Shown here: positions 28,956 to 38,100 of the stretch, in pieces
Numbering within the stretch: position 1 is the first letter of the stretch
Layout: every line of letters starts with the position of its first letter
Assembly: GCF_002812985.1 (NCBI RefSeq)
Contig: NZ_PGCP01000003.1
Coordinates: 1 to 64,000, forward strand
Reading direction: 5' to 3'
From: Aeromonas lusitana
GTDB lineage: Bacteria > Pseudomonadota > Gammaproteobacteria > Enterobacterales > Aeromonadaceae
DNA: 64,000 nucleotides
Made by a program: the position numbers and the translations under genes
Notes under the pieces: model-generated
Told to the model about the DNA's origin: nothing
Databases searched by the model: none
Seen by the model: the letters and a program-made list of their open reading frames with translations, nothing else

Positions 28956-28964
28956 AGGGCCTTT
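28933..28964 (+). terminator. Hairpin after msrC overlapping the proQ promoter
   Basis: AAAGGCCC and GGGCCTTT form an 8-bp stem with a 16-base loop, followed by a short T-rich tract (GTTGTGTT). Confidence 0.55.
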
Positions 28965-29012
28965 GTTGTGTTCGGGCATGCCCGTGCGTCTATATGAAAG
29001 CCAAGGTTATAC

Positions 29013-29651
29013 ATGGAAAACACTGAAAAGCTGAAGAACAGTAAAGAGATCGTTGCCTACCTGGTCGAGAAATTCCCGGCCTGCTTCATCGCTGAAGGAG
29101 AGGCCAAGCCACTCAAGATTGGCATCTTCCAGGATCTGGCCGCGCGTCTTGCTGACGACGAGAGAGTCTCCAAGACCATGCTGCGCTCTGCTCTGCGTCA
29201 ATACACCTCCAGCTGGCGTTACCTGCATGGCCTCAAGGCCGGCCAGGCCCGTGTCGATCTGGACGGGAACCCGGGCGAAGTGCTGACCGAAGAGCACATC
29301 GAACATGCCAAGCAGGCGCTCAAAGAGAGCAAAGAACGTGTCTTTGCCAGCCGCCGCACCAATACCAAGGAAAAAGAAGACAAGCCAAAGCAGCCGCGCC
29401 GTCCCGCGCCGCGCAAGGCCGATGCTGCTCGTTCCGACAAGCCGAAAGCCGCCCCCAAGGCCGCTCCCGTTACCGAAGCTCCGCTGGTGAAAGTAGATGC
29501 CGCTACGCTGAAAGTGGACCAGGGTGTGCGCGTGGTGTTGGGCAAGAACCCTGTCCCCGCGACCATCAAGGAAGTGACCAAGGACGACGTACAGGTTCAA
29601 TTGCAGACCGGCATGATGTTGCGGGTCAAGTTCGAGCATCTGGTTCTCTAA
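29013..29651 (+). CDS. proQ: RNA chaperone ProQ
   Basis: ProQ binds structured small RNAs and mRNA 3' ends. The 212-residue protein has the N-terminal FinO/ProQ domain ([11 protein letters not shown], then [15 protein letters not shown], then [20 protein letters not shown]), a basic linker rich in Lys, Pro and Ala (about 115-150), and the C-terminal Tudor-like domain ([26 protein letters not shown]). The prc start follows by eight bases, the same pair as in E. coli. Confidence 0.96.
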   Translation: MENTEKLKNSKEIVAYLVEKFPACFIAEGEAKPLKIGIFQDLAARLADDERVSKTMLRSALRQYTSSWRYLHGLKAGQARVDLDGNPGEVLTEEHIEHAKQALKESKERVFASRRTNTKEKEDKPKQPRRPAPRKADAARSDKPKAAPKAAPVTEAPLVKVDAATLKVDQGVRVVLGKNPVPATIKEVTKDDVQVQLQTGMMLRVKFEHLVL

Positions 29652-29659
29652 GGAGACAA

Positions 29660-31675
29660 ATGTTGAAGCATGGCGTAATTCGTTTTTCCCTCGTTGCCTG
29701 TAGCCTGGCGCTTGCCGGGCTTGCACAGGCCATCGAGCCGGTGCTCAAGGAAAGTGATTTGCCTGTGTTGGCTCAAGAGAGCCAACATGCTACGGCCAGC
29801 AAGCGAATTGCCAATCTGTTTACCCGCTCCCACTACAAACAGTTCAAGCTGGACGACGCCTTTTCCTCCGTGATCTTTGACAAGTATCTGGAGAATCTGG
29901 ACTACAGCCGCAACCTGTTTTTGGCCTCTGATATCAGTCGCTTTGAAAAATACCGCACCGGGTTTGACACCGACCTCGAGAGAGGACGGCTGGCGCCCGC
30001 GTACGAGATGTTCAACCTGAGTCAGCAGCGGCGTTACGAGCGGTTCGAATACGCCCTCAAACTGCTCGACACTCCCTTCGATTTCACCCAGAAAGATAAC
30101 TATATCTTCGATCGGGAAGGGGCTCCCTGGCCCAAAGATGAAGCCGAGCTCAACGAGCTGTGGCGCCAGCGGGTCAAGTTTGATGCCCTGAGCCTCAAGC
30201 TCAGCGGCAAGGAGTGGCCCGAGATCAAGGAGCTGCTTGGCAAGCGTTACAACAACGCCATCAAGCGGATGTCCCAGACCGAGAGCGAGGACGTGTTCCA
30301 GCTCTTCATGAACTCCTTCGCCCGTGCCATCGAGCCGCACACCAGCTACCTGTCGCCGCGCAGCGCCGATCGCTTCAACACCGAGATGAATCTCTCGCTG
30401 GAAGGGATCGGGGCCGTGCTGCAGGCAGAAGATGACTTCACCGTCATCCGCTCCCTGGTGCCCGGTGGCCCGGCCGCCAAGTCCAATCACCTCAAGCCCG
30501 ATGACAAGATCACCGGGGTAGGGCAGGACGATGGCAAGATTGTCGATGTAATAGGTTGGCGTCTGGATGACGTGGTCGAACTCATCAAGGGTCCCAAAGG
30601 CAGCAAGGTGAAGCTGGAGATCCAGCGCGGCAAGGGCGCCAGCGCCAAGACCGAACTCATCGAGCTGACCCGCGACAAGGTGCGCCTGGAAGACAGGGCC
30701 GCCAAGTCCAAGGTGATCAATGCGGAAGGCAAGAAGATAGGGGTTCTCGAGATCCCGAGCTTCTATGTCAACCTGCATGACGACGTCATCAAGGAGCTCT
30801 CCAGCCTCAACAAGCAGAAGATAGATGGTCTCATCGTCGATCTGCGTGGTAACGGCGGTGGCGCCCTGACCGAAGCCTCGGCCCTGAGCGGCCTCTTCTT
30901 CGCCAGCGGTCCCGTGGTGCAAATTCGTGATCACATGGGTCGTATCACGGTCAACGGCGACGACGATGGCAACGTCTACTACGGTGGCCCCATGTCGGTG
31001 ATGATCGACCGTTACAGCGCCTCGGCCTCCGAGATCTTCGCCGCCGCCATGCAAGACTATGGCCGCGCCTTGATCCTGGGCGAGAACTCGTTTGGCAAGG
31101 GCACTGTGCAGCAGCATCGCAGCCTCGCCAAGGTCTATGACTTCTACGAGCAGCCGCTCGGTCACGTGCAGTACACCATCGCCAAGTTCTACCGGATCAA
31201 CGGTGGCAGTACCCAGAACAAGGGCGTGGCACCGGACATCAGCTTCCCCACCGCCGTCTCTGCGGACGAGACCGGGGAGAGCCGCGAGTTCAACGCCTTG
31301 CCCTGGGACAAGATAGCGTCTGCCGGTTACACCAAACTCGGGGATTTCAGCAGCCTGCTGCCCAAGCTGAAGGCCGATCACGAGGCGCGGATCAACAAGG
31401 ATCCGGAATTTGCCTACGTGATGCAGGACATCAAGGAGTATCAGGCGGACAAGGACAAGAAGTCTGTGTCCCTGAACGAAGCCGAACGGCTGGCCGAGCA
31501 GGCCAAGCAGGACGAGAAGGCGCTGGTGCGAGCCAACGAGCGACTGACCCGTCTTGGCAAGCCGACGGTGGCGAGTCTGGACAAGCTGCCGACCGATTTC
31601 GAGGCACCTGACGAGTACCAGGTTGAAGCCGCGAACATCACGGCAGAGCTGGCCACCCTCAGCAAGAAGAGCTGA
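29660..31675 (+). CDS. prc: Periplasmic tail-specific protease Prc
   Basis: Prc degrades proteins with nonpolar C-termini and trims the septal penicillin-binding protein. The 671-residue precursor has a signal peptide (MLKHGVIRFSLVACSLALAGLAQA), an N-terminal helical region, a PDZ domain (LSLEGIGAVLQAEDDFTVIRSLVPGG begins it) and the S41 catalytic core with Ser in DRYSASASEIFAAAMQ and Lys in GENSFGKGTVQQH. A C-terminal DUF3340-like region follows. AAGGAG precedes the ATG. It is co-transcribed with proQ. Confidence 0.96.
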   Translation: MLKHGVIRFSLVACSLALAGLAQAIEPVLKESDLPVLAQESQHATASKRIANLFTRSHYKQFKLDDAFSSVIFDKYLENLDYSRNLFLASDISRFEKYRTGFDTDLERGRLAPAYEMFNLSQQRRYERFEYALKLLDTPFDFTQKDNYIFDREGAPWPKDEAELNELWRQRVKFDALSLKLSGKEWPEIKELLGKRYNNAIKRMSQTESEDVFQLFMNSFARAIEPHTSYLSPRSADRFNTEMNLSLEGIGAVLQAEDDFTVIRSLVPGGPAAKSNHLKPDDKITGVGQDDGKIVDVIGWRLDDVVELIKGPKGSKVKLEIQRGKGASAKTELIELTRDKVRLEDRAAKSKVINAEGKKIGVLEIPSFYVNLHDDVIKELSSLNKQKIDGLIVDLRGNGGGALTEASALSGLFFASGPVVQIRDHMGRITVNGDDDGNVYYGGPMSVMIDRYSASASEIFAAAMQDYGRALILGENSFGKGTVQQHRSLAKVYDFYEQPLGHVQYTIAKFYRINGGSTQNKGVAPDISFPTAVSADETGESREFNALPWDKIASAGYTKLGDFSSLLPKLKADHEARINKDPEFAYVMQDIKEYQADKDKKSVSLNEAERLAEQAKQDEKALVRANERLTRLGKPTVASLDKLPTDFEAPDEYQVEAANITAELATLSKKS

Positions 31676-31701
31676 TAGGGCTTCTCGAGATAGGTAATGA
31701 C

Positions 31702-31727
31702 AAGGGCGACTTAGGTCGCCCTTTCTT
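31702..31727 (+). terminator. Terminator after prc
   Basis: The stem GGGCGAC/GTCGCCC with loop TTAG is preceded by AA and followed by TTTCTTT. Confidence 0.85.
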
Positions 31728-31826
31728 TATGCTGGCGTCTCTGCCCGCCGTGCAAACCATTTGACCCTGCGAAACCGTTGTGCCAGCCTCTGACACGTCA
31801 ATAACAACGCGTGGAAGCAGACAATA

Positions 31827-34451
31827 ATGACCGAACTCTCCCAGGCCATGACGGCCAAGTATCGCCAGGATTACAAGGCGCCCCTCTACTGGATCGACAG
31901 CATCGATCTCGATTTCCAGCTGCAAGAGCCCCTGACCCGGGTCACCGCCATCTCCCGCCTGCGTCGTAATGGCGAGCACAAGGAGCCCCTGGTGCTGGAC
32001 GGCGAAGGGCTGACCCTCGTCAGCGTCAGCCTGGACGGTGTGCCCTTTACCCAGTTCGAGCAGGGAGAGAGCAGCCTGACCCTGTTCAACCTGCCGGCCG
32101 AGTGTGTGCTGACCATAGTCACGGATCTGGATCCCGCCGCCAACACGGCGCTGGAGGGGCTCTACAAGTCCGGCGATGCCTACTGCACCCAGTGCGAGGC
32201 GGAAGGGTTCCGGCGCATCACCTATTACCTCGACAGGCCCGACATTCTGGCGCGCTACAGCACCCGCATCAGCGCCGACAAGGCCAAGTATCCCTTCCTG
32301 CTCTCCAACGGCAACAAGGTGGCGAGCGGCGATCTGGATGGCGGCCGCCACTTCGTGCAGTGGCAGGATCCCTTCCCCAAGCCCAGCTACCTGTTCGCCC
32401 TGGTGGCCGGCGACTTCGATGTGGAGCGCAACCACTACGTCACCCAGAGTGGCCGCAAGGTGGCCCTCGAGATCTTCGTGGACAAGGGCAACCTGGACCG
32501 CGCCGGTTTCGCCATGGAGAGCCTCATCAACTCCATGCGTTGGGACGAGCAGCGCTTCGGCCTCGAGTATGACCTCGACATCTACATGATCGTCGCGGTG
32601 GACTTCTTCAACATGGGCGCCATGGAGAACAAGGGGCTGAACATCTTCAACTCCAAGTTCGTGCTGGCGAACCCCGCCACCGCCACCGACACCGATTACC
32701 ACGGCATCGAGCGAGTGATCGGCCACGAATACTTCCACAACTGGACCGGCAACCGGGTTACCTGTCGCGACTGGTTCCAGCTCAGCCTGAAAGAGGGGCT
32801 GACCGTGTTCCGGGATCAGGAGTTTTCCTCCGATCTGGGCTCACGCGGGGTCAACCGCATCAACAACGTGCGCACCGTGCGCGGCCCCCAGTTCGCCGAG
32901 GACGCCGGTCCCATGGCCCACCCCATCCGCCCGGATGTGGTGATCGAGATGAACAACTTCTACACCCTGACCGTCTACGAGAAGGGCTCCGAAGTCATAC
33001 GCATGCTGCATACCCTGCTGGGTGAGGCCAACTTCCAGGCCGGCATGAAGCTCTACTTCGAGCGCCACGACGGCTCCGCCGCCACCTGCGATGACTTCGT
33101 GCAGGCGATGGAGGATGCCTCAGGCGTCGATCTCGGTCGCTTCCGCCGCTGGTACAGCCAGTCCGGCACTCCTGAGCTCACCGTCACCGACGAGTACGAT
33201 GCCGCCACCGGCACCTATCGTCTGCACGTGCGCCAGCACACGCCGCCGACCCAGGATCAGCCGCAAAAACTGCCGCTGCACATCCCCCTCGACATCGAGC
33301 TCTATGACGAGGACGGCGCTGTCATCCCGCTGCAGTACCAGGGCGAGCAGATTGGCCAGGTGCTGAACGTGCTGGAAGACGAGCAGACCTTCGTGTTTGA
33401 CCAGGTTGCCGTCAAGCCAGTGCCCTCCTTGCTGCGGGACTTCAGTGCCCCGGTCAAGCTGCACTATGACTACAGCGACGAGGCGCTGGCCTTCCTGATG
33501 CGCCATGCCCACAACGAGTTCGCCCGTTGGGACGCGGCCCAGATGTTGGTCAACAAGGCGGTGATCGCCGGCGTGGCCCGTGTGCAGCAAGGGCAGCCCG
33601 TCGCCGTTTCCGACTCCCTGTTAGCCGCCTTCGTCGCCATCTTCGACGAGGCAGCGCTGGACCCGGCCCTCAAGGCCGAGATCCTGACCCTGCCGGGGGA
33701 GGCGACCCTGACCGAGCTGTTCGATACCGCCGATATCGACGCCATCCATCAGGTGCGTGGCGCCATTCACGGTCAATTGGCCCAGGCCTTCGGGGAACGC
33801 CTCGCGGCGAGCTACCAGAGCCTGCGCCTGACCGGTTACAAGGTGGTCCACGAGGATGTGGCCAAGCGCGCCCTCAAAGCCGTGGTGCTCGGTTATCTGG
33901 CGGCGTTGGACCCGGTCCAGGCCGATGCCCTGGTGCGGGAGCAATATGCCCAGGCCGACAACATGACTGATACCCTGGCCGCGCTGCAGGTGGCCAACGC
34001 CCATCTGCTGCCATGCCGCGCCGCGCTGCTCGCCGACTTCGAGGGCAAGTGGGCCCACGACGGCCTGGTGCTGGACAACTGGCTGCGACTGGTGGGGGCC
34101 AAACCCGCCGCCGATGTGCTGGTCGAGGTGAAGCAGGCCATGGCGCATCCCACCTTCAGCATCCGCAACCCGAACCGGCTGCGGGCCCTGGTGGGCAGCT
34201 TTGCCATGAACAACCAGGCGCAGTTCCACGCCCCCGATGGCAGCGGTTATCGCTTCCTGACCGATCTCTTGATCCAGCTCAACGAGGTCAACCCCCAGGT
34301 GGCGTCCCGCCTCATCACCCCGCTCATCCAGTTCAAGCGACTCGATGAGGGGCGCAAATCCCTCATTCGTGCCGAGCTGACTCGTCTTGCCAAGCTGGAC
34401 GGGCTGGCACGGGATCTGTTCGAGAAGGTGAGCAAGGCGCTGGCGCAGTAA
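31827..34451 (+). CDS. pepN: Aminopeptidase N (PepN)
   Basis: PepN is the main cytosolic broad-specificity aminopeptidase (M1 family). The 874-residue protein, close to E. coli PepN (870), has the exopeptidase motif GAMENKG and the zinc site HEYFHNWTGN with the distal Glu in LSLKEGLTVFRDQEF. The C-terminal half is the helical DUF3458-type superhelix. It starts about 150 bases after the prc terminator and ends at a strong terminator, so it appears to be a single-gene unit. Confidence 0.97.
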   Translation: MTELSQAMTAKYRQDYKAPLYWIDSIDLDFQLQEPLTRVTAISRLRRNGEHKEPLVLDGEGLTLVSVSLDGVPFTQFEQGESSLTLFNLPAECVLTIVTDLDPAANTALEGLYKSGDAYCTQCEAEGFRRITYYLDRPDILARYSTRISADKAKYPFLLSNGNKVASGDLDGGRHFVQWQDPFPKPSYLFALVAGDFDVERNHYVTQSGRKVALEIFVDKGNLDRAGFAMESLINSMRWDEQRFGLEYDLDIYMIVAVDFFNMGAMENKGLNIFNSKFVLANPATATDTDYHGIERVIGHEYFHNWTGNRVTCRDWFQLSLKEGLTVFRDQEFSSDLGSRGVNRINNVRTVRGPQFAEDAGPMAHPIRPDVVIEMNNFYTLTVYEKGSEVIRMLHTLLGEANFQAGMKLYFERHDGSAATCDDFVQAMEDASGVDLGRFRRWYSQSGTPELTVTDEYDAATGTYRLHVRQHTPPTQDQPQKLPLHIPLDIELYDEDGAVIPLQYQGEQIGQVLNVLEDEQTFVFDQVAVKPVPSLLRDFSAPVKLHYDYSDEALAFLMRHAHNEFARWDAAQMLVNKAVIAGVARVQQGQPVAVSDSLLAAFVAIFDEAALDPALKAEILTLPGEATLTELFDTADIDAIHQVRGAIHGQLAQAFGERLAASYQSLRLTGYKVVHEDVAKRALKAVVLGYLAALDPVQADALVREQYAQADNMTDTLAALQVANAHLLPCRAALLADFEGKWAHDGLVLDNWLRLVGAKPAADVLVEVKQAMAHPTFSIRNPNRLRALVGSFAMNNQAQFHAPDGSGYRFLTDLLIQLNEVNPQVASRLITPLIQFKRLDEGRKSLIRAELTRLAKLDGLARDLFEKVSKALAQ

Positions 34452-34471
34452 ACGGCGGCTGAATATGAATG

Positions 34472-34506
34472 ACGGGCAGGGGAGCCATGCTCTCCTGCCC
34501 GTTTCG
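34472..34506 (+). terminator. Terminator after pepN
   Basis: A 14-bp stem (ACGGGCAGGGGAGC / GCTCTCCTGCCCGT, one G-T pair) with loop CAT is followed by TTCGTTT. It lies in what would be the N-terminus of a longer reading of the next gene, which argues for the internal GTG start of that gene. Confidence 0.85.
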
Positions 34507-34545
34507 TTTGATGATGAGACCTGTCAGGGCAATCAAGGAGCCAAT

Positions 34546-34767
34546 GTGCGGCAATATACTTTTCGGCTGGCCCTCGGCCGCGATGAGATCATGCTGATGT
34601 ATCAGGGGCAGGCCAAGCGGTTGGTGGTGCGCACCGAGCAGGGGCTGACCCTGGAGCTGGGGCTGGAAAAAATCCGCGCCTTCGTCGCCACCAACGGTGT
34701 CCACGGCCATTTCCGGCTGATCACGGAGGATGATCACCGCTTTGTGAGGCTAGAGAGAGTCAATTAG
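34546..34767 (+). CDS. DUF2835 family protein
   Basis: A 73-residue protein matching the short DUF2835 family of gammaproteobacteria: QYTFRLALGRDEIMLMYQG at the start, then VRTEQGLTLELGLEKIRAFVATNGVHGHFRL. I chose the GTG with AAGGAG five bases upstream; a frame starting 27 codons earlier would have to read through the pepN terminator stem and makes the protein longer than the family. Function is not known; sometimes confused with PilZ-like proteins, but no PilZ motif is present. Confidence 0.75.
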   Translation: MRQYTFRLALGRDEIMLMYQGQAKRLVVRTEQGLTLELGLEKIRAFVATNGVHGHFRLITEDDHRFVRLERVN

Positions 34768-35148
34768 CGTCGAATAATCTAGCGATCCTCGCCGAGATGG
34801 GGAGTGGGGATGACCGCTTTTGGCGATAAAGCCAGCAGGGAATTCTGCCTGTTTCTGTAAAACGCATAAATTAACAAAACTTGAACATATTTCCGGGTAA
34901 ATATCTGCTTTAAGTCACTATCTATCCGGTTAATTTGCTTAAAGGCAGTGAGATTTTCTGATTTTTAGCGACTTGGCAAAATTTATCACAACCCAAGCCG
35001 TGATCTGCCCCTTGTTTTTAACATCCCGTTATCACCTTTGCTCGCCTTCCTGGATCCAAGCCATTACACTTCGCTGCAACTCTGTACCGGCGCGCATCCT
35101 GGGTGGATGTCGCCGTGTCTGTGATGTCGTCCGAAAAGGAAACTAGCA
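34768..35148. other. Long leader/intergenic region before gdhB
   Basis: This 381-base stretch is AT-richer than its neighbours and contains no convincing gene. It must hold the gdhB promoter, but no clear -35/-10 pair or known operator could be fixed. Confidence 0.5.
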
Positions 35149-38100
35149 ATGGCATTGAAAGACGCCCCTACCTCAGTTCTGCTCGAAAACGTTCTCAGCC
35201 TGATCCATCAAAAACTGCCCAAGAAGAGTGCTTCCCTGGTCGAATGTTTCGTTGCCAAGTTTTACGGCAACATGGCCAGCACAGATCTGCACGATCGCAA
35301 TGACAGCGATCTCTATGGTGCGGCGCTGAGCCTGTGGAATGCACTCAACCAGCGCACCGACACTGAGCCCTATATCCGGGTCTACAACCCCGAGCTGACC
35401 CGCCACGGATGGCAGTCTCCCCACACCATTGTCGAAATCATCCTGCAGGATTCTCCCTTCCTGGTGGACTCCATCCGCATGGCCTTGAAGCGCCTGAACA
35501 TCACGGCCCACATGATGCTGCACCAACCGCTGCACCTCATCCGTGGCGCCGAAGGCAAGATCAGCGCCATTCTGGATCTGGACAACACAGCCGAGCAGAC
35601 CTCGGTGGAGACGGCGTTTCTCATCGAGATCGATCACCTCACCAGCGAGGAGCAGATGGAGGCGCTGACCGCCGAGCTGAACTCGGTCGCCGGCGAAGTG
35701 GCGCTGGCGGTGGGGGACTGGCAGCCCATGCTGGCGCGCCTCAACGAGATCATCGAAGAGCTGCCAAAGCGCAAGAACCCGGTCAGCCAGGCCGAGGTGG
35801 ATTCGAGCGTCGCCTTCCTCAAATGGGTGGCGGCCAATAACTTCACCCTGATGGGCTATCGCCGCTACGACGTCAAGGCGGTGGAGGGGGATCACGACAT
35901 ACTGCCGCTGCCGGCCTCGAGCCTGGGTCTGATGAAGAACTCCATCAAGGACGAGGGCCAGCGCCTTGGCAACATGCCTGCCAGCGCCCGCCACGCGGCC
36001 CTGAGCTCTGACTTGCTGATCCTCACCAAGTCCAACAGCAAGGCCCGGGTACACCGTCCGGCCTACGTGGATTACATCGGCATCAAGCGCTTCGACGAGC
36101 ATGGCAAGGTGGTGGGAGAGGATCGCTTCATCGGTCTCTATGCCTCCTCCATCTACAACACCAGCGCCACCCAGATCCCGCTCATCAGCCATCGCCTCGA
36201 GCGCATCATGGCCGCCTCCGGTCACGAGAAGGGCTCCCACGCCTACAAGGCACTGCTCAACGTGTTGGAAACCTACCCGCGCGATGAGCTGATCCAGGCT
36301 CGTGAAGAAGAGCTCTTGGCCACCGGTCTCGGGGTGCTGGAGATGCAGGAGCGCGACATGCTGCGCCTGTTCGTGCGCCGGGATGTGTACGGCCGCTTTT
36401 TCTCCTGCATGGTCTATGTCACCAAGGAGCGCTACAACACGGCGCTGCGGGTCAAGACCCAGCAGATCCTGCAGAAGTATTTTGGCAGCAACGACGAGGT
36501 GGAGTTCAACGTCTACTTCTCCGAAGGCGTGCTGGCCCGGACCCACTACATAGTGCGGGTCAACAATAACAACGTGGATGTGGATGTGAACGAAGTACAG
36601 AACAACCTGATTGAAGCCGCCCGCAGCTGGGATGATCGCCTGGATTCCGTGCTGCTCTCCCACTACGGTGAGGCCCGTGGCAACGCCCTGCGCCGCCGCT
36701 TCAGCACCGCCTTCCCCCGCGCCTATAAAGAAGACGTGCTGCCGGGCTCCGCCGTGGCGGACATCATGGCCCTCGACGGTCTGAGCGAAGCTGAGCCGCT
36801 CGGCATGTTGTTCTACCGCGCCCAGGAAGAGGAGAACGATCGCCGGGTGCGGCTCAAGCTGTTCCACCGCGCCGAGCCCATTCACCTCTCCGACGTCTTG
36901 CCCATGTTGGAAAACATGGGACTGAGGGTCATCGGTGAGACCCCGTATCAGGTGCGTACCCCCACCGGCGAGGTGTTCTGGATCCTGGACTTCTCCATGC
37001 TGCTGCGCGGCGATCAGCCCTTCGACTTGGAGCAGAGCCAGCAGCGCTTCCAGCAGGCGTTCGCCGCGGTCTGGAACAAGACCCTGGAAGATGACGGCTT
37101 CAACCGTCTGGTGCTGGGGGCCGGCCTCTGCGGCCGTCAGGTCTCGGTGCTGCGCGCCTATGCGAAATACATGCGCCAGACCGGCGTCTCCTTCAGCCAG
37201 TCCTATATCGAGGAGACGCTGACCCGTTACCCCGACATCGCCCAGCTGTTGTTCACCCTGTTCGAGCAGCGCCTCAATCCCGGTATCAAGCAGGACGCCA
37301 AGGCCGAGGAGACCCTGCACGCAGAGCTCGCCGCCAAGCTGGATCAGGTGGCGAACCTGGATGACGATCGCATCATCCGCCGCTACATGGAGATGATCGA
37401 CGCCACCCTGCGCACCAACTTCTATCAGAAGGACAAGGCGGGCAACATCAAGCCTTACATCTCCTTCAAGCTGGCCCCCGCCAGCATCACCGACATGCCG
37501 CTGCCGCTGCCGAAATTCGAGATCTTCGTCTATTCGCCACGGGTGGAAGGGGTGCATCTGCGCTGGGGTAAGGTCGCCCGGGGCGGCCTGCGCTGGTCCG
37601 ATCGCAAGGAAGACTTCCGCACCGAGGTGCTGGGTCTGGTGAAGGCGCAGCAGGTCAAGAACACCGTCATAGTGCCGGTCGGCGCCAAGGGCGGCTTCTA
37701 CTGCAAGCAGATGCCGGTGGGCGCGGCCCGTGCCGTCATTCAGGAAGAGGGCAAGGCCTGCTACCGCCTGTTTATCCGCGGCCTGCTTGATGTCACCGAT
37801 AACATCATCGGCGGCGAGGTGATCCCGCCCCGTGATGTGGTACGCCACGACGAGGATGACTACTACCTGGTGGTCGCCGCCGACAAGGGCACCGCGACCT
37901 TCTCCGACATCGCCAACGAGATAAGCCAGGAGTACGGTCACTGGCTCGGCGATGCGTTCGCCTCCGGCGGCTCGGTCGGTTATGACCACAAGAAGATGGG
38001 CATCACGGCGCGCGGCGCCTGGGAGTCGGTCAAGCGTCACTTCCGTGAGCTTGGCATCAACTGCCAGACCAGCGACTTCACCTGCGTGGGCATAGGCGAC

